Shown here: one piece after another, positions 40,715 to 48,904 of the stretch | Numbering within the stretch: the first letter of the stretch is position 1 | How the letters are laid out: each line of letters begins with the position of its first letter | Origin: Nonomuraea sp. MG754425 | GTDB lineage: Bacteria; Actinomycetota; Actinomycetes; Streptosporangiales; Streptosporangiaceae | DNA: 64,000 bases | Assembly: GCF_021699195.1 (NCBI RefSeq) | Contig: NZ_SSXE01000041.1 | Location: 1 to 64,000, forward strand | Direction: 5' to 3' | Translations under genes and position numbers: made by a program | The notes under the pieces: generated by a model | Seen by the model: only the letters and a program-made list of their open reading frames with translations | Database searches by the model: none | What the model was told of the DNA's origin: nothing

Positions 40715-42847
40715 ATGGCCACCGCACACCGCACCTGCCCCATCTGCGACGCCGTCTGCGGGCTCACGCTCGACCTCGACCCGGACGGGCGGGTGACGTC
40801 GGTGCGCGGCGACCCCGACGACCCCTTCTCCCGAGGCTACGTCTGCCCGAAGGGCGCCTCCCTGGGGCAGCTCGACGCTGACCCCGACCGGCTGAGCGGC
40901 CCCCTGGTCCGCAAGGACGGCGAGTGGGTGACCGCCACCTGGCAGGAGGCGTTCGAGGCGGTCGAGCAGGGGCTCGGCCGGGTGGCGGACCGGTACGGCA
41001 GGCAGGCCCTGGCCGTCTACTTCGGCAACCCGACCTTCCACACCATGGCCGGGTTCATGTACCGGATGCCGCTGACCCAGGCGCTCGGCACCCGCAACGT
41101 CTTCTCCGCCAGCACCATCGACCAGATGCCCAAGCACGTGGCCTCCGGGCACCTGTTCGGCGACCCGTTCGCCATCGCCGTGCCCGACCTGGACCGCACC
41201 GACTATCTGCTGGTCCTCGGCGCGAACCCGGTGGAGTCGCACGGCTCGCTGTGCGCCGCCCCCGACTTCCCCGGCAGGCTCAGGGCGCTGCGGCGGCGCG
41301 GCGGCCGGCTGGTGGTCGTGGACCCGCGCCGCACCCGCACCGCGGCCGTCGCCGACGAGCACCTGTTCATCCGGCCGGGCACCGACGCCCTGCTGCTGCT
41401 CGGCATCGTGCACACCCTGCTCGCCGAGCGGCTCACGCGCATCGACCTGGAGGTCGAGGGGCTGGAGGAGCTGCGGCGGCACGTGGCGGGCTTCTCCCCG
41501 GACGCGGTCTCGCCCGCCTGCGGCGTCCCGGCGGACGACATCGCCCGGCTGGCCCGCGAGCTGGCCGCCGCCCCGTCGGCCGCGGTCTACTCGCGCATCG
41601 GCACCTGCACGTCCGAGTTCGGCACCCAGTCGAACTGGCTGGTGGACGTGATCAACGTGCTGACCGGCAACTTCGACCGGCCGGGCGGGGTGATGATTCC
41701 CGAGCCGGCCATCCTGGAGATCTTCAGGAGCGGTCAGCCGTTCGAGAGCGGCCAGTGGCGCAGCCGCGCCCGCGGGCTGCCCGAGGTGCTCGGCGAGCTG
41801 CCCGTCGCCACGCTCGCCGACGAGATCGAGACGCCGGGCGAGGGCCAGGTCAGAGCGCTGGTGACGGTCGCGGGCAACCTCGCGCTGTCCGCGCCGAACG
41901 GGCCCAGGCTGGAACGCGCGCTGACCGGCCTGGACTTCATGGTCTGCGTGGACCCGTACCTCAACGAGACGACCAGGCACGCCGACGTCATCCTGCCGCC
42001 GCCGCGCATCCTGCAGAGCCCGCACTACGACTTCCTGCTGCTCACCGTGGCGGTGCGCAACTACACCAGGTTCTCGCCGCCGGTCCATCCGCTGGAGCCG
42101 GGACAGCTCTCGGAGGCGGAGATCCTGGCCCGGCTCACGTTGATCGCCGCCGGGCAGGGGGCCGACGCGGAGCCGGGCGAGCTCGACGAGGCGATCCTCG
42201 GCCAGGTGCTCGGGGAGCGGGCCGCCGAGCTGCGTCCCGGGCTGACCGGTGACAGCGGCCCCGAGCTGATGCTGGACGCGCTGCTCAAGCTCGGCCCCTA
42301 CGACCTGACGCTGGAGCGGCTGCGCGAGCACCCGAGCGGCATCGACCTCGGCCCCCTGGGGCCCCGGCTGGCCGGGCTGCTGCGCACGCCGTCGGGGCGG
42401 GTCGAGCTGGCGTCGCCGACCCTGCTGGCCGCGCTCGGCCGCCTGCGCGCAAGGCTGGCCGCGCCGCCCGCCGAGTTCGTGCTGATCGGACGGCGGCAAC
42501 TGCGTTCCAACAACAGTTGGCTGCACAACGTGCCGGCGCTGGCCGGCGGCAGCAACCGGTGCACCCTGCACATCCATCCCGCGGACGCCGAAAGGCTCGG
42601 GCTGGGGGAGCAGGCACTCGTCCGCTCCGCCGCGGGTGAGCTGGTGGTGCCGCTGGAGCTGACCGAGGCCATCATGCCGGGCGTCGTCAGCCTGCCCCAC
42701 GGGTGGGGCCACCAGGGCACCCCGCAGCGGGTCGCGGCACGGCGTCCGGGCGTCAACGCCAACACGCTCACCGACGAGTCGGTGGTGGACGAGCTGTCGG
42801 GCAACGCCGTCTTCAACGGCGTGCCGGTCATCGTCAGCGCCCCCTGA
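40715..42847 (+). CDS. molybdopterin-dependent oxidoreductase, DMSO reductase family
   Basis: The 710-residue protein starts with a [4Fe-4S] motif, CPICDAVCGLTL with the fourth cysteine in RGYVCPKG, and continues through the Mo-bisPGD domains: VLGANPVESHGSL, VVVDPRRTRTA, TGNFDRPGGVM, and a C-terminal molydopterin dinucleotide domain (SNNSWLHNVPALAGG, VNANTLTDE). There is no twin-arginine signal, so it is cytosolic. Family members reduce or oxidise by oxygen-atom transfer, hydration or formate oxidation. It is co-transcribed with the paa genes (AGGAGC before the ATG), which suggests action on the same aryl-CoA-derived intermediate or delivery of electrons; the actual reaction is unknown. A formate-dehydrogenase-like role is the alternative. 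Confidence 0.88.
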   Translation: MATAHRTCPICDAVCGLTLDLDPDGRVTSVRGDPDDPFSRGYVCPKGASLGQLDADPDRLSGPLVRKDGEWVTATWQEAFEAVEQGLGRVADRYGRQALAVYFGNPTFHTMAGFMYRMPLTQALGTRNVFSASTIDQMPKHVASGHLFGDPFAIAVPDLDRTDYLLVLGANPVESHGSLCAAPDFPGRLRALRRRGGRLVVVDPRRTRTAAVADEHLFIRPGTDALLLLGIVHTLLAERLTRIDLEVEGLEELRRHVAGFSPDAVSPACGVPADDIARLARELAAAPSAAVYSRIGTCTSEFGTQSNWLVDVINVLTGNFDRPGGVMIPEPAILEIFRSGQPFESGQWRSRARGLPEVLGELPVATLADEIETPGEGQVRALVTVAGNLALSAPNGPRLERALTGLDFMVCVDPYLNETTRHADVILPPPRILQSPHYDFLLLTVAVRNYTRFSPPVHPLEPGQLSEAEILARLTLIAAGQGADAEPGELDEAILGQVLGERAAELRPGLTGDSGPELMLDALLKLGPYDLTLERLREHPSGIDLGPLGPRLAGLLRTPSGRVELASPTLLAALGRLRARLAAPPAEFVLIGRRQLRSNNSWLHNVPALAGGSNRCTLHIHPADAERLGLGEQALVRSAAGELVVPLELTEAIMPGVVSLPHGWGHQGTPQRVAARRPGVNANTLTDESVVDELSGNAVFNGVPVIVSAP

Positions 42848-42859
42848 GCCGGGAACGCG

Positions 42860-42889
42860 TCAGGCCCCGGAGGGGGATCCGGGGCCTGA
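42860..42889. terminator. bidirectional terminator hairpin
   Basis: TCAGGCCCCGG and CCGGGGCCTGA form an 11-bp stem with an 8-base loop between the paa-molybdopterin operon and the convergent hydrolase gene. Confidence 0.75.
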
Positions 42890-42914
42890 TCCGTGTGCCG
42901 TTCGGTCGCCGGCG

Positions 42915-43697
42915 TCAGGCGGAGAAGAAGCGGTCCAGTGCCGGGGCGAGCGCCTCGTGGTCCACCTCGTGGGTCTGGCCGGTGAGCACGCCCAGCTCGC
43001 CGGTCGTGACCGTCTCGCTGACCGCCTTGGCCGCCACGCCCATCCAGGGGGCGCTCTTCTCGCCGGTCAGCACCAGCGTCGGGACGGTGATCCCGGACAG
43101 CTCGGCCGGCATCTTGTTGCCCCGGCCCATGACCGCGATCTCGTACGAGAGCGTGTGGGCCACCCGCTCGACCTCGGGCCAGTAGGGGGCGCCGCGCATC
43201 TCGGCCGCCATCTCGTCGGGGATGTCGGCCGCCGCCGTCATGAACAGCACGGCCGCGTCGCCCCGGCGCTCCTCGGCGACGAGGTCGGCGAGCTGCTCGG
43301 CGAAGTCGTCCGGCAGCGCGGGACGAGAGCCGCCGACGTGGTAGGGAGGCTCCCACAGCGCCAGTTTCGTGATCGGCAGGCCGCGGGCCGCCGCCTGCAA
43401 CGCCAGCCCGGCGCCCGAGGAACCGCCGAACACCAGCGCCGAGCCGCCGGCCTCCTTGATGACGGCCTCGAGGTCCTCGATCTCCCGCTCCACCGCGTAC
43501 GGCGCCGTGTCGCCGCTCTCGCCCCGCCCGCGGCGGTCGTAGTTGAACACGGTGTAGCTCGACTTGAGAATCTCGGCCAGGCCGGCCCAGGTCGGGTGAG
43601 TACGGTCGGTGAAAGCGCCCTGGACGAGGACGACCGCCGGGCCGCTGCCCAGCCGGTCGAACGAGATGATGGTGCCGTCCGACGACGTCGTGTTCAT
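42915..43697 (-). CDS. alpha/beta-fold hydrolase
   Basis: The 260-residue protein is a small alpha/beta hydrolase with nucleophile motif FGGSSGAG near residue 95, the preceding strand YDRRGRGESGDTAPY typical of the family, and the catalytic histidine in GQTHEVDHEAL near the C-terminus. It lacks a signal peptide. It could hydrolyse an ester or thioester, or be a general esterase; nothing narrows the substrate. The ATG is preceded by AGAGAGAG. It diverges from the SnoaL-like gene across 247 bp containing dyad copy H. Confidence 0.8.
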   Translation of the reverse strand: MNTTSSDGTIISFDRLGSGPAVVLVQGAFTDRTHPTWAGLAEILKSSYTVFNYDRRGRGESGDTAPYAVEREIEDLEAVIKEAGGSALVFGGSSGAGLALQAAARGLPITKLALWEPPYHVGGSRPALPDDFAEQLADLVAEERRGDAAVLFMTAAADIPDEMAAEMRGAPYWPEVERVAHTLSYEIAVMGRGNKMPAELSGITVPTLVLTGEKSAPWMGVAAKAVSETVTTGELGVLTGQTHEVDHEALAPALDRFFSA

Positions 43698-43836
43698 CTG
43701 AATCTCTCTCTGTGTGGGCGGATGAGCGATCAGGTGCCGTCCGGGGAGGAGAACCGGCGGCATAGTTTGAAAGAGAGTCTTGCCCGGCGGCCGCGCCGCG
43801 GCCACTTCGAGCGTGCTTTCCTCACCGGCACGCAGA

Positions 43837-43853
43837 GCAACCCGCGAGATGCG
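43837..43853 (+). promoter_or_regulatory. recurrent 17-bp dyad, copy H (SnoaL-like gene)
   Basis: GCAACCCGCGAGATGCG is centred 100 bp before the SnoaL-like gene start and 148 bp from the divergent hydrolase start. The left half is less well conserved than in other copies. Confidence 0.45.
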
Positions 43854-43944
43854 CGGCACCGGCGGCGGCGATCAGGATGCGAGTGTGCGCGATGGCGCTA
43901 GCACCCCTGGCCGACTCCCTTCCCCGTGAGTGAGGAACGCGTTC

Positions 43945-44355
43945 ATGTCACCTTCCACCACCACCGCGACCGACGACCTGACCGCCATCGGCGAGGTGCC
44001 CCAGCGCATCATCGCCGCCTGGGCGGGCAACGACGCCGACGCCTTCGCCGAGGTCTTCACCGAGGACGCGACCATGGTCCTGCCCGGCAACTTCGCCGCG
44101 GGGCGGGAGGCCATCCGCGCCTTCATGACCCAGGCGTACGCCGGCCCCTACCGCGGCACCCGTGTCGCCGGCACCCCGATCTCCGCGCGGATCCTCGGCC
44201 CGGACTTCGCGGTCCTGGTCACCAAGGGCGGCGTGCTGGTCCCCGGCGAGAGCGAAGTGGCGCCGGAGCGCGCCGTGCGGGCCACCTGGGTGCTCGCCAA
44301 ACAGGACGGTCAGTGGCTGCTGACCGCCTACCAGAACACCCCGATCGGCGCCTGA
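43945..44355 (+). CDS. SgcJ/EcaC-type SnoaL-like protein
   Basis: The 136-residue protein has the NTF2/SnoaL-like fold: IIAAWAGNDADAFAEVFTEDATMVLPG followed by a cone-shaped beta sheet ending TWVLAKQDGQWLLTAYQNTP. It fits the SgcJ/EcaC family of small proteins found in enediyne and other clusters, often near oxidoreductases, with no agreed activity. The ATG giving MSPSTTT is chosen because GAGGAA lies eight bases upstream; a GTG at 43930 would add five residues. It is followed 50 bp downstream by the DUF2306 gene. A cyclase, isomerase or binding role is possible. Confidence 0.75.
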   Translation: MSPSTTTATDDLTAIGEVPQRIIAAWAGNDADAFAEVFTEDATMVLPGNFAAGREAIRAFMTQAYAGPYRGTRVAGTPISARILGPDFAVLVTKGGVLVPGESEVAPERAVRATWVLAKQDGQWLLTAYQNTPIGA

Positions 44356-44405
44356 AGAAGCGGCCGGCCGCCGCACTCCCGATCAGCTCGGCGTTAGGAA
44401 GAACC

Positions 44406-45131
44406 GTGTCTCAGACAGAGATCCCCATCAAGACACCCCCGGCCGGTGATCTGGACAGACCGGCCGCGACCCGCACCGAACCGCGCTGGTGGCGCAGGCC
44501 CTGGATCATCCCCCTGGCTCTGGTCGTCGCCGGATTCCTCTACTACCAGGTCACGCCCTTCGCCCGCGCCGGGGCGAACGAGAGCCTCGCCCCGTTGCCC
44601 CCGCACGACGGCTTCCCCGCCTACTACCCGCTCCTGTGGGGCCACATCGTCTTCGGCACCGTCTCGATGGTGACCGTCGTGCTCCAGGTCTGGCCGAAGC
44701 TGCGGATCAACCGGCCGGCCGTGCACCGCTGGAGCGGCCGGATCTACGTGGTGGCGGCGCTGGTCACCGGCGTGATCGGGCTGATCCTCGTCCGGTTCGC
44801 GACGCCTGTCGGCCAGATCGGCGTCACCGCGGCGACGGTCCTGTGGCTGGCCTGCACCATCGCCGGGTACGTGCTCGTCCGGCGCGGCAAGTACGCCCTG
44901 CACCGGCGGTTCATGCTCTACAGCTTCGCGCTCGTGATGAACAACGTGTGGGGCGTCGTCATCGTCAACGTGGGCCTGCTCAACGGCGCGGAGATCCTCT
45001 ACCTGATCGAGGCCGCCCGGTGGGTCGGCTGGGTCGGCAACCTGATGCTGGTCCAGTGGTGGCTGTACCGGACCGCGGACCGGCCTCTCCACCTCCCGGT
45101 GCGCGCGCGGCCCGCCCGCGCGGGGCGCTGA
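44406..45131 (+). CDS. DUF2306 multi-pass membrane protein
   Basis: The 241-residue protein has a Pro/Arg-rich cytosolic N-terminus of about 35 residues and six or seven hydrophobic segments. The conserved histidines fit DUF2306: HDGFPAYYPLLWGHIVFG, VHRWSGRIYVV and LHRRFMLYS. They could bind heme or a quinone, but this family is not characterised to my knowledge. A GTG start is preceded by AGGAAG. The secreted propeller gene begins 10 bp downstream, so this protein may be its membrane redox partner (inference from co-transcription and the histidine pattern). Confidence 0.75.
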   Translation: MSQTEIPIKTPPAGDLDRPAATRTEPRWWRRPWIIPLALVVAGFLYYQVTPFARAGANESLAPLPPHDGFPAYYPLLWGHIVFGTVSMVTVVLQVWPKLRINRPAVHRWSGRIYVVAALVTGVIGLILVRFATPVGQIGVTAATVLWLACTIAGYVLVRRGKYALHRRFMLYSFALVMNNVWGVVIVNVGLLNGAEILYLIEAARWVGWVGNLMLVQWWLYRTADRPLHLPVRARPARAGR

Positions 45132-45141
45132 GGCGGCCCGG

Positions 45142-46779
45142 ATGCCCCGGAAGACCTGGATCCCCCGCACCACGCGGCCCGGCCGCCCGGCGTCAGCCGC
45201 CGCGGCCGTGCTGCTCACCGTGGCACTCGCCGGCCAGCCGGGCACCGCGTCCGGCCTGGCCGGCGCGTCCGCCGTCACCGCCGGTCCCGCCGCCCCCGCT
45301 GTCGGCACAGCCGGTCAGGTGGCCGGTCCCGGCACGTCGTGGTCGTTGCCCAACGCCGACAAGGCGGGCACCCGTCGGGTCGGCGGCCCCATCAGCTCGC
45401 GCACCGTGGCGCGCCTCGGCGTCGCCTGGCGGGTGCCTCTTCAGGCCCGCACCGACCTGTGGCCGGGCGGTCACGCCGCCACCCCCGTGGTCGCCGACGG
45501 CGTCGTCTACACCCAGGACCTCGACTCCAACGTGTACGCGGTCGAGCTGAGCACCGGCCGCCTGCTCTGGACCCGAACCTACGACCTGCGCAGCGTCGGC
45601 CCGAACGGCGTCGCGGTCGCCTACGGCAAGGTGTTCGGCGCGACCTCCACGCACGCCTTCGCGCTCGACGCGCGCACCGGCGCGGAGCTGTGGAGCAGGA
45701 AGCTCGTGCAGAACGACTTCGAGGGCATCGACATGGCCCCGGGGGTCGACCACGGCACGGTCTACGTCTCGACCGTCCCCGGCAACGCCGGTCACTTCCT
45801 GGCCGGCGAGGGCCAGGGGGTCCTGTGGGCGCTCGACGCGCGCACCGGCGTCCCCAAGTGGTCGTTCGACACCGTGCCCAAGGACCTGTGGGGCCGCCCG
45901 GACCTCAACGCCGGCGGCGGCCTGTGGTACCCGCCCAGCTTCGACCAGGACGGCGACGTCTACGCGTCGGTGGCCAACCCGGGCCCGTTCATCGGCACCG
46001 CCGAGTTCCCCTGGGGCTCCAGCCGGCCGGGCCCGAACCTGTACTCCAACTCGATGGTCAAGCTCGACGCCCGTACCGGCAAGGTCGTCTGGCACAACCA
46101 GGTGCTGCCGCACGACATCTACGACTGGGACTTCCAGAACTCCCCGGTCCTGACCCGCGCCGGGCGGCGGCCCGTCGTGGTCGGCTCCGGCAAGATGGGC
46201 GTCGTCTACCAGTTCGACGAGGTCACCGGCAAGCTGCTGTGGAAGCGCCCGGTCGGCCGGCACAACGGGCACGACGACGACAACCTGCACGCCATGCGCG
46301 GGGAGTACGACAAGCTGTCCGCCTTCCCGTACACCGTGTATCCCGGCGTGCTGGGCGGCGTGATCTCGCCGGCCGCGGCCGACGACACCAAGGTCTACGT
46401 GGCGGTCAACAACGTCGGCGCCACCTGGGAGCGGCAGGAGCCGCCGCCGGTGGTCTCGCCCACCGAGTCGGGCGGCGAGCTGACCGCGATCGACCTGGTC
46501 ACGGGCCGGATCGCGTGGACGCACCCGCTCGACCAGTCGCCGTTCGGCGGCGCGACGGTGGTCAACGACCTGGTGTTCACCACGACCTTCGACGGGACCG
46601 TGCACGCCGTGCGCGCCGGCACGGGCGAGCTCGCCTGGCAGGCCGGTCTGCCGGCCGCGACGAACTCGCCGGTGGCCGTCCACGGGGCGTACCTGCTGGC
46701 CGTGGCCGCCTGGCCGCAGAGCGAGGGGCAGCGGCCGGAGCTGGTCGCCTACCGGCTGGGTGCGGGGGAGGGGCGGTGA
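45142..46779 (+). CDS. secreted PQQ-dehydrogenase-like beta-propeller protein
   Basis: The 545-residue protein starts with a basic region and a hydrophobic stretch (AAAAVLLTVALAGQPGTASG) that looks like an export signal, then an eight-bladed propeller of the quinoprotein alcohol dehydrogenase type. Repeated tryptophan-docking motifs are visible (LDARTGAELWSRKLV, LDARTGVPKWSFDTV, LDARTGKVVWHNQVL). Members with PQQ and Ca2+ oxidise alcohols outside the membrane; no PQQ-synthesis genes are in the window, so cofactor use is uncertain. It overlaps the next propeller gene by GTGA. A role in a late, extracytoplasmic oxidation of the product is possible. Confidence 0.8.
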   Translation: MPRKTWIPRTTRPGRPASAAAAVLLTVALAGQPGTASGLAGASAVTAGPAAPAVGTAGQVAGPGTSWSLPNADKAGTRRVGGPISSRTVARLGVAWRVPLQARTDLWPGGHAATPVVADGVVYTQDLDSNVYAVELSTGRLLWTRTYDLRSVGPNGVAVAYGKVFGATSTHAFALDARTGAELWSRKLVQNDFEGIDMAPGVDHGTVYVSTVPGNAGHFLAGEGQGVLWALDARTGVPKWSFDTVPKDLWGRPDLNAGGGLWYPPSFDQDGDVYASVANPGPFIGTAEFPWGSSRPGPNLYSNSMVKLDARTGKVVWHNQVLPHDIYDWDFQNSPVLTRAGRRPVVVGSGKMGVVYQFDEVTGKLLWKRPVGRHNGHDDDNLHAMRGEYDKLSAFPYTVYPGVLGGVISPAAADDTKVYVAVNNVGATWERQEPPPVVSPTESGGELTAIDLVTGRIAWTHPLDQSPFGGATVVNDLVFTTTFDGTVHAVRAGTGELAWQAGLPAATNSPVAVHGAYLLAVAAWPQSEGQRPELVAYRLGAGEGR

Positions 46780-48083
46780 GGGCCGCCGCGCTCGCGACGG
46801 AGTCGCCCGTCCTGGTCGCCGCCGGGCTGCAGTTCCCCACCAGCCTGGCCGCCGACGACCGGGGCCGCCTCTACGTGGCGGAGTCCGGCCTGCCCTTCGG
46901 CGGGGCCCCGCCGGGCGGCCGGATCTGGCGGCTGGACGACGTCCCCCAGGGCCCGGACGACGGCGGGGACCCGGTCGCGGCCGGATCCCGGACGCTGATC
47001 GCCGAGGGCCTGGCCGGGCCGGTCACGGGCCTGTCCTGGCACGACGGCGCGCTCTACGCCGCCGAGGGCGGGTGCGGCCGGATCAGCCGCATCACCCCGG
47101 ACGGCGTCCGCACCACGGTCATCGACGGCCTGCCGGGACCGGGCAACTACCACACCAACGCCCCGGTCGTCGGCCCGGACGGCAAGCTCTACTTCAGCCA
47201 GGGCGCGATGTCCAACCTGGGCGTGATCGGCCTGGACGCCTACGAGCTGGGCTGGCTGCGCCGCCTGCCGCACGCGCACGACGTGCCGGGCCTGGACGTG
47301 GTCCTCACCGGCCACGACGTCCGCACCGCGGACCCGCGCCCCGACACGCCGGGGGCGCACGCCCGCACGGGGGCGTTCGTGCCCTTCGGCACCCCCGCCG
47401 AGCAGGGCCGGCGCATCCCCGCCGCGCTGCCGTGCACGGCGGCGGTGCTGCGCTGCGACCTCGACGGCGGCGGCCTGGAGCTGGTGGCCTGGGGCCTGCG
47501 CAACGCGTTCGGCCTGGGCTTCCTGCCCGACGGCCGGCTGCTGGCGCTCGACCAGGGCGCCGACGACCGGGGCAGCAGGCCCATCGGCAACGCGCCGGAC
47601 CTGCTGTTCGAGGTCCGGCCGGGACGGTGGTACGGCTGGCCGGACTTCGTCGGCGGCCGTCCGGTGACCGACCCCGGCTTCCGTCCGGAGCGCGGCCCGC
47701 ACCCGGAGTTCATCCTGGCCAACCACGACGAGCTGCCGCCGCCCGAGCAGGCGCTGGTGGCCTTCGAGCCGCACGTCGCGGCCACCAAGTTCGCCGTGAC
47801 GCCGTCGGGACGGCTGGTGCTCGCGCTGTTCGGCGACGAGGCGCCGATGTGCCTGCCCGCGGGCGGGCCGCCGATCGGCCGTCACCTCCTGCTGGTGGAT
47901 CCGGCCGACTGGTCCACCAGCCGCCTCGACGTGGGCATCCCGCTCAGCCGCCCCATCGACGTCCTGCACGCCGGCGACAGCCTCTACGTGCTCGACTTCG
48001 GCCATTTCGAGATGTCCGACGAAGGCGTGCGCAGCACGGCCGGCACCGGCCGCGTGTGGCGCTGGACGGGCCTGGACGAGTAA
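46776..48083 (+). CDS. glucose/sorbosone dehydrogenase-like six-bladed propeller protein
   Basis: The 435-residue protein resembles PQQ-dependent soluble glucose/sorbosone dehydrogenases and NHL-type propellers: GLQFPTSLAADDRGRLYVAE, YHTNAPVVGPDGKLYFSQG, GLRNAFGLGFLPDGRLLALD and WYGWPDFVGG. The GTG start overlaps the stop of the upstream propeller gene, which places the two in one translationally coupled unit. Unlike its neighbour it has no evident signal peptide at this start, so it may be cytosolic or depend on its partner. The substrate is unknown. A Rho-independent terminator follows. Confidence 0.8.
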   Translation: MRAAALATESPVLVAAGLQFPTSLAADDRGRLYVAESGLPFGGAPPGGRIWRLDDVPQGPDDGGDPVAAGSRTLIAEGLAGPVTGLSWHDGALYAAEGGCGRISRITPDGVRTTVIDGLPGPGNYHTNAPVVGPDGKLYFSQGAMSNLGVIGLDAYELGWLRRLPHAHDVPGLDVVLTGHDVRTADPRPDTPGAHARTGAFVPFGTPAEQGRRIPAALPCTAAVLRCDLDGGGLELVAWGLRNAFGLGFLPDGRLLALDQGADDRGSRPIGNAPDLLFEVRPGRWYGWPDFVGGRPVTDPGFRPERGPHPEFILANHDELPPPEQALVAFEPHVAATKFAVTPSGRLVLALFGDEAPMCLPAGGPPIGRHLLLVDPADWSTSRLDVGIPLSRPIDVLHAGDSLYVLDFGHFEMSDEGVRSTAGTGRVWRWTGLDE

Positions 48084-48111
48084 TTCCACGCACCTGGAAA
48101 AAGGCGCGGGC

Positions 48112-48144
48112 AAAGGCGCCCCCGGTAATTCGGGGGCGCCTTTT
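48112..48144. terminator. Rho-independent terminator
   Basis: AAAGGCGCCCCCG and CGGGGGCGCCTTT form a perfect 13-bp stem with loop GTAATT and a short T-run. It is the best classical terminator in the window and serves both the propeller operon and the convergent small gene. Confidence 0.88.
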
Positions 48145-48160
48145 CCGTCAGTTCGCCCGG

Positions 48161-48460
48161 TCAGCCGAACAACGCGCAGAGCGGGTCGATCGACTCGGCC
48201 CCGTAGGCGACCGAGCCGACCGGCACCTTCCCGTCGGCGGCCTCGGCGACTTTCGCCGTCCAGGTGGCGCCGAACGCCCCGCACAGCTCGATGAGCTGCA
48301 CCCCGTCGGCCACAAGTTGCGGCACGAGCGCCACGGCCTGCTCCGGCTTCTCGACCGCCACCAGGGAGGTCTTGCGCCCGCCGGTCTCCACCAGGCGCGT
48401 GTCCCGCTCGGGGTCAGCGCCGGGCGCGGTGTAGATGAATGCCCAATGTGTGAGTGCCAC
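48161..48460 (-). CDS. small conserved protein, DUF6506-like
   Basis: The 99-residue protein (start VALTHWAFIYTAPGADP) has the pattern I remember for the DUF6506 family: AFIYTAPGADPE at the start, ELCGAFGATWTAKV in the middle and a short C-terminus. No catalytic motif can be named. It has a GTG start without a strong ribosome-binding site and lies back to back with the RidA gene across 75 bp that contains a dyad-like site. Its function is unknown. It is single-copy here and ends at the terminator at 48112. Confidence 0.6.
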   Translation of the reverse strand: MALTHWAFIYTAPGADPERDTRLVETGGRKTSLVAVEKPEQAVALVPQLVADGVQLIELCGAFGATWTAKVAEAADGKVPVGSVAYGAESIDPLCALFG

Positions 48461-48475
48461 GATCCGCCTCGATTC

Positions 48476-48492
48476 GTTTTCTCGGAGAAATT
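48476..48492 (+). promoter_or_regulatory. recurrent 17-bp dyad, variant copy L (RidA gene)
   Basis: GTTTTCTCGGAGAAATT shares the TTCTCGGAGA core with copies A, G2 and I but has AT-rich ends; it is itself a perfect 13-bp palindrome (TTTCTCGGAGAAA). Its centre is 52 bp before the RidA start, as for copy G1 and paaAB. Confidence 0.4.
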
Positions 48493-48535
48493 CATAAATA
48501 TCGGATTGCCGCCGTTCCTGGCGTATCATCTGAAT

Positions 48536-48904
48536 ATGAAACTGACCAGGATGGACATCGATCCGCGTTCTTACAGCAATTGCGTTTCCGTCACCGAATT
48601 CAACCGGCTGCTTTTCGTCACCGCGCAGGTCCCGCTCGACGACGACGGAAAGGTCCCGGAGGGGTTCGACGCCCAGTGCCGGCTGGCCTGGCGCAACCTC
48701 CTCGCCGTTCTCGAATCGGCCGGGATGGGCGCCGAGAACCTCGTCAAGATCAGCGTCTTCCTGGCCGACCGCGGCGACAGGGAGGCCAACGCGCGCATCC
48801 GCCACGAGGTCCTCGGCGAGCACGCGCCGGCCCAGTGCATCGTCGTCGCCGGCATCTACGACGAGGAGTGGCTGGTCGCGATCGACGCCGTGGCGGCCGG
48901 CTGA
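48536..48904 (+). CDS. ridA: RidA/YjgF-like enamine/imine deaminase
   Basis: The 122-residue protein has the RidA pattern: VTEFNRLLFVTAQVPLDDDG, AWRNLLAVLESAGMGAENLVKISVFL, and the C-terminal QCIVVAGIYDEEWLVAIDAVA. RidA enzymes hydrolyse reactive enamines such as 2-aminocrotonate and 2-aminoacrylate, which leak from PLP enzymes doing beta- or gamma-elimination. That fits the PLP enzyme encoded in the opposing operon, although the conserved Arg of true RidA is not obvious, so a biosynthetic YjgF homologue is possible. Its 3' end overlaps the 3' end of the convergent mtnP gene by 49 bp. Confidence 0.78.
   Translation: MKLTRMDIDPRSYSNCVSVTEFNRLLFVTAQVPLDDDGKVPEGFDAQCRLAWRNLLAVLESAGMGAENLVKISVFLADRGDREANARIRHEVLGEHAPAQCIVVAGIYDEEWLVAIDAVAAG

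Noticed and set aside
36868-42847. A phenylacetate degradation island
   Set aside because: Only the epoxidase genes are present; the isomerase, ring-opening and beta-oxidation genes are missing, and the ligase looks like a benzoate-CoA ligase rather than phenylacetate-CoA ligase.
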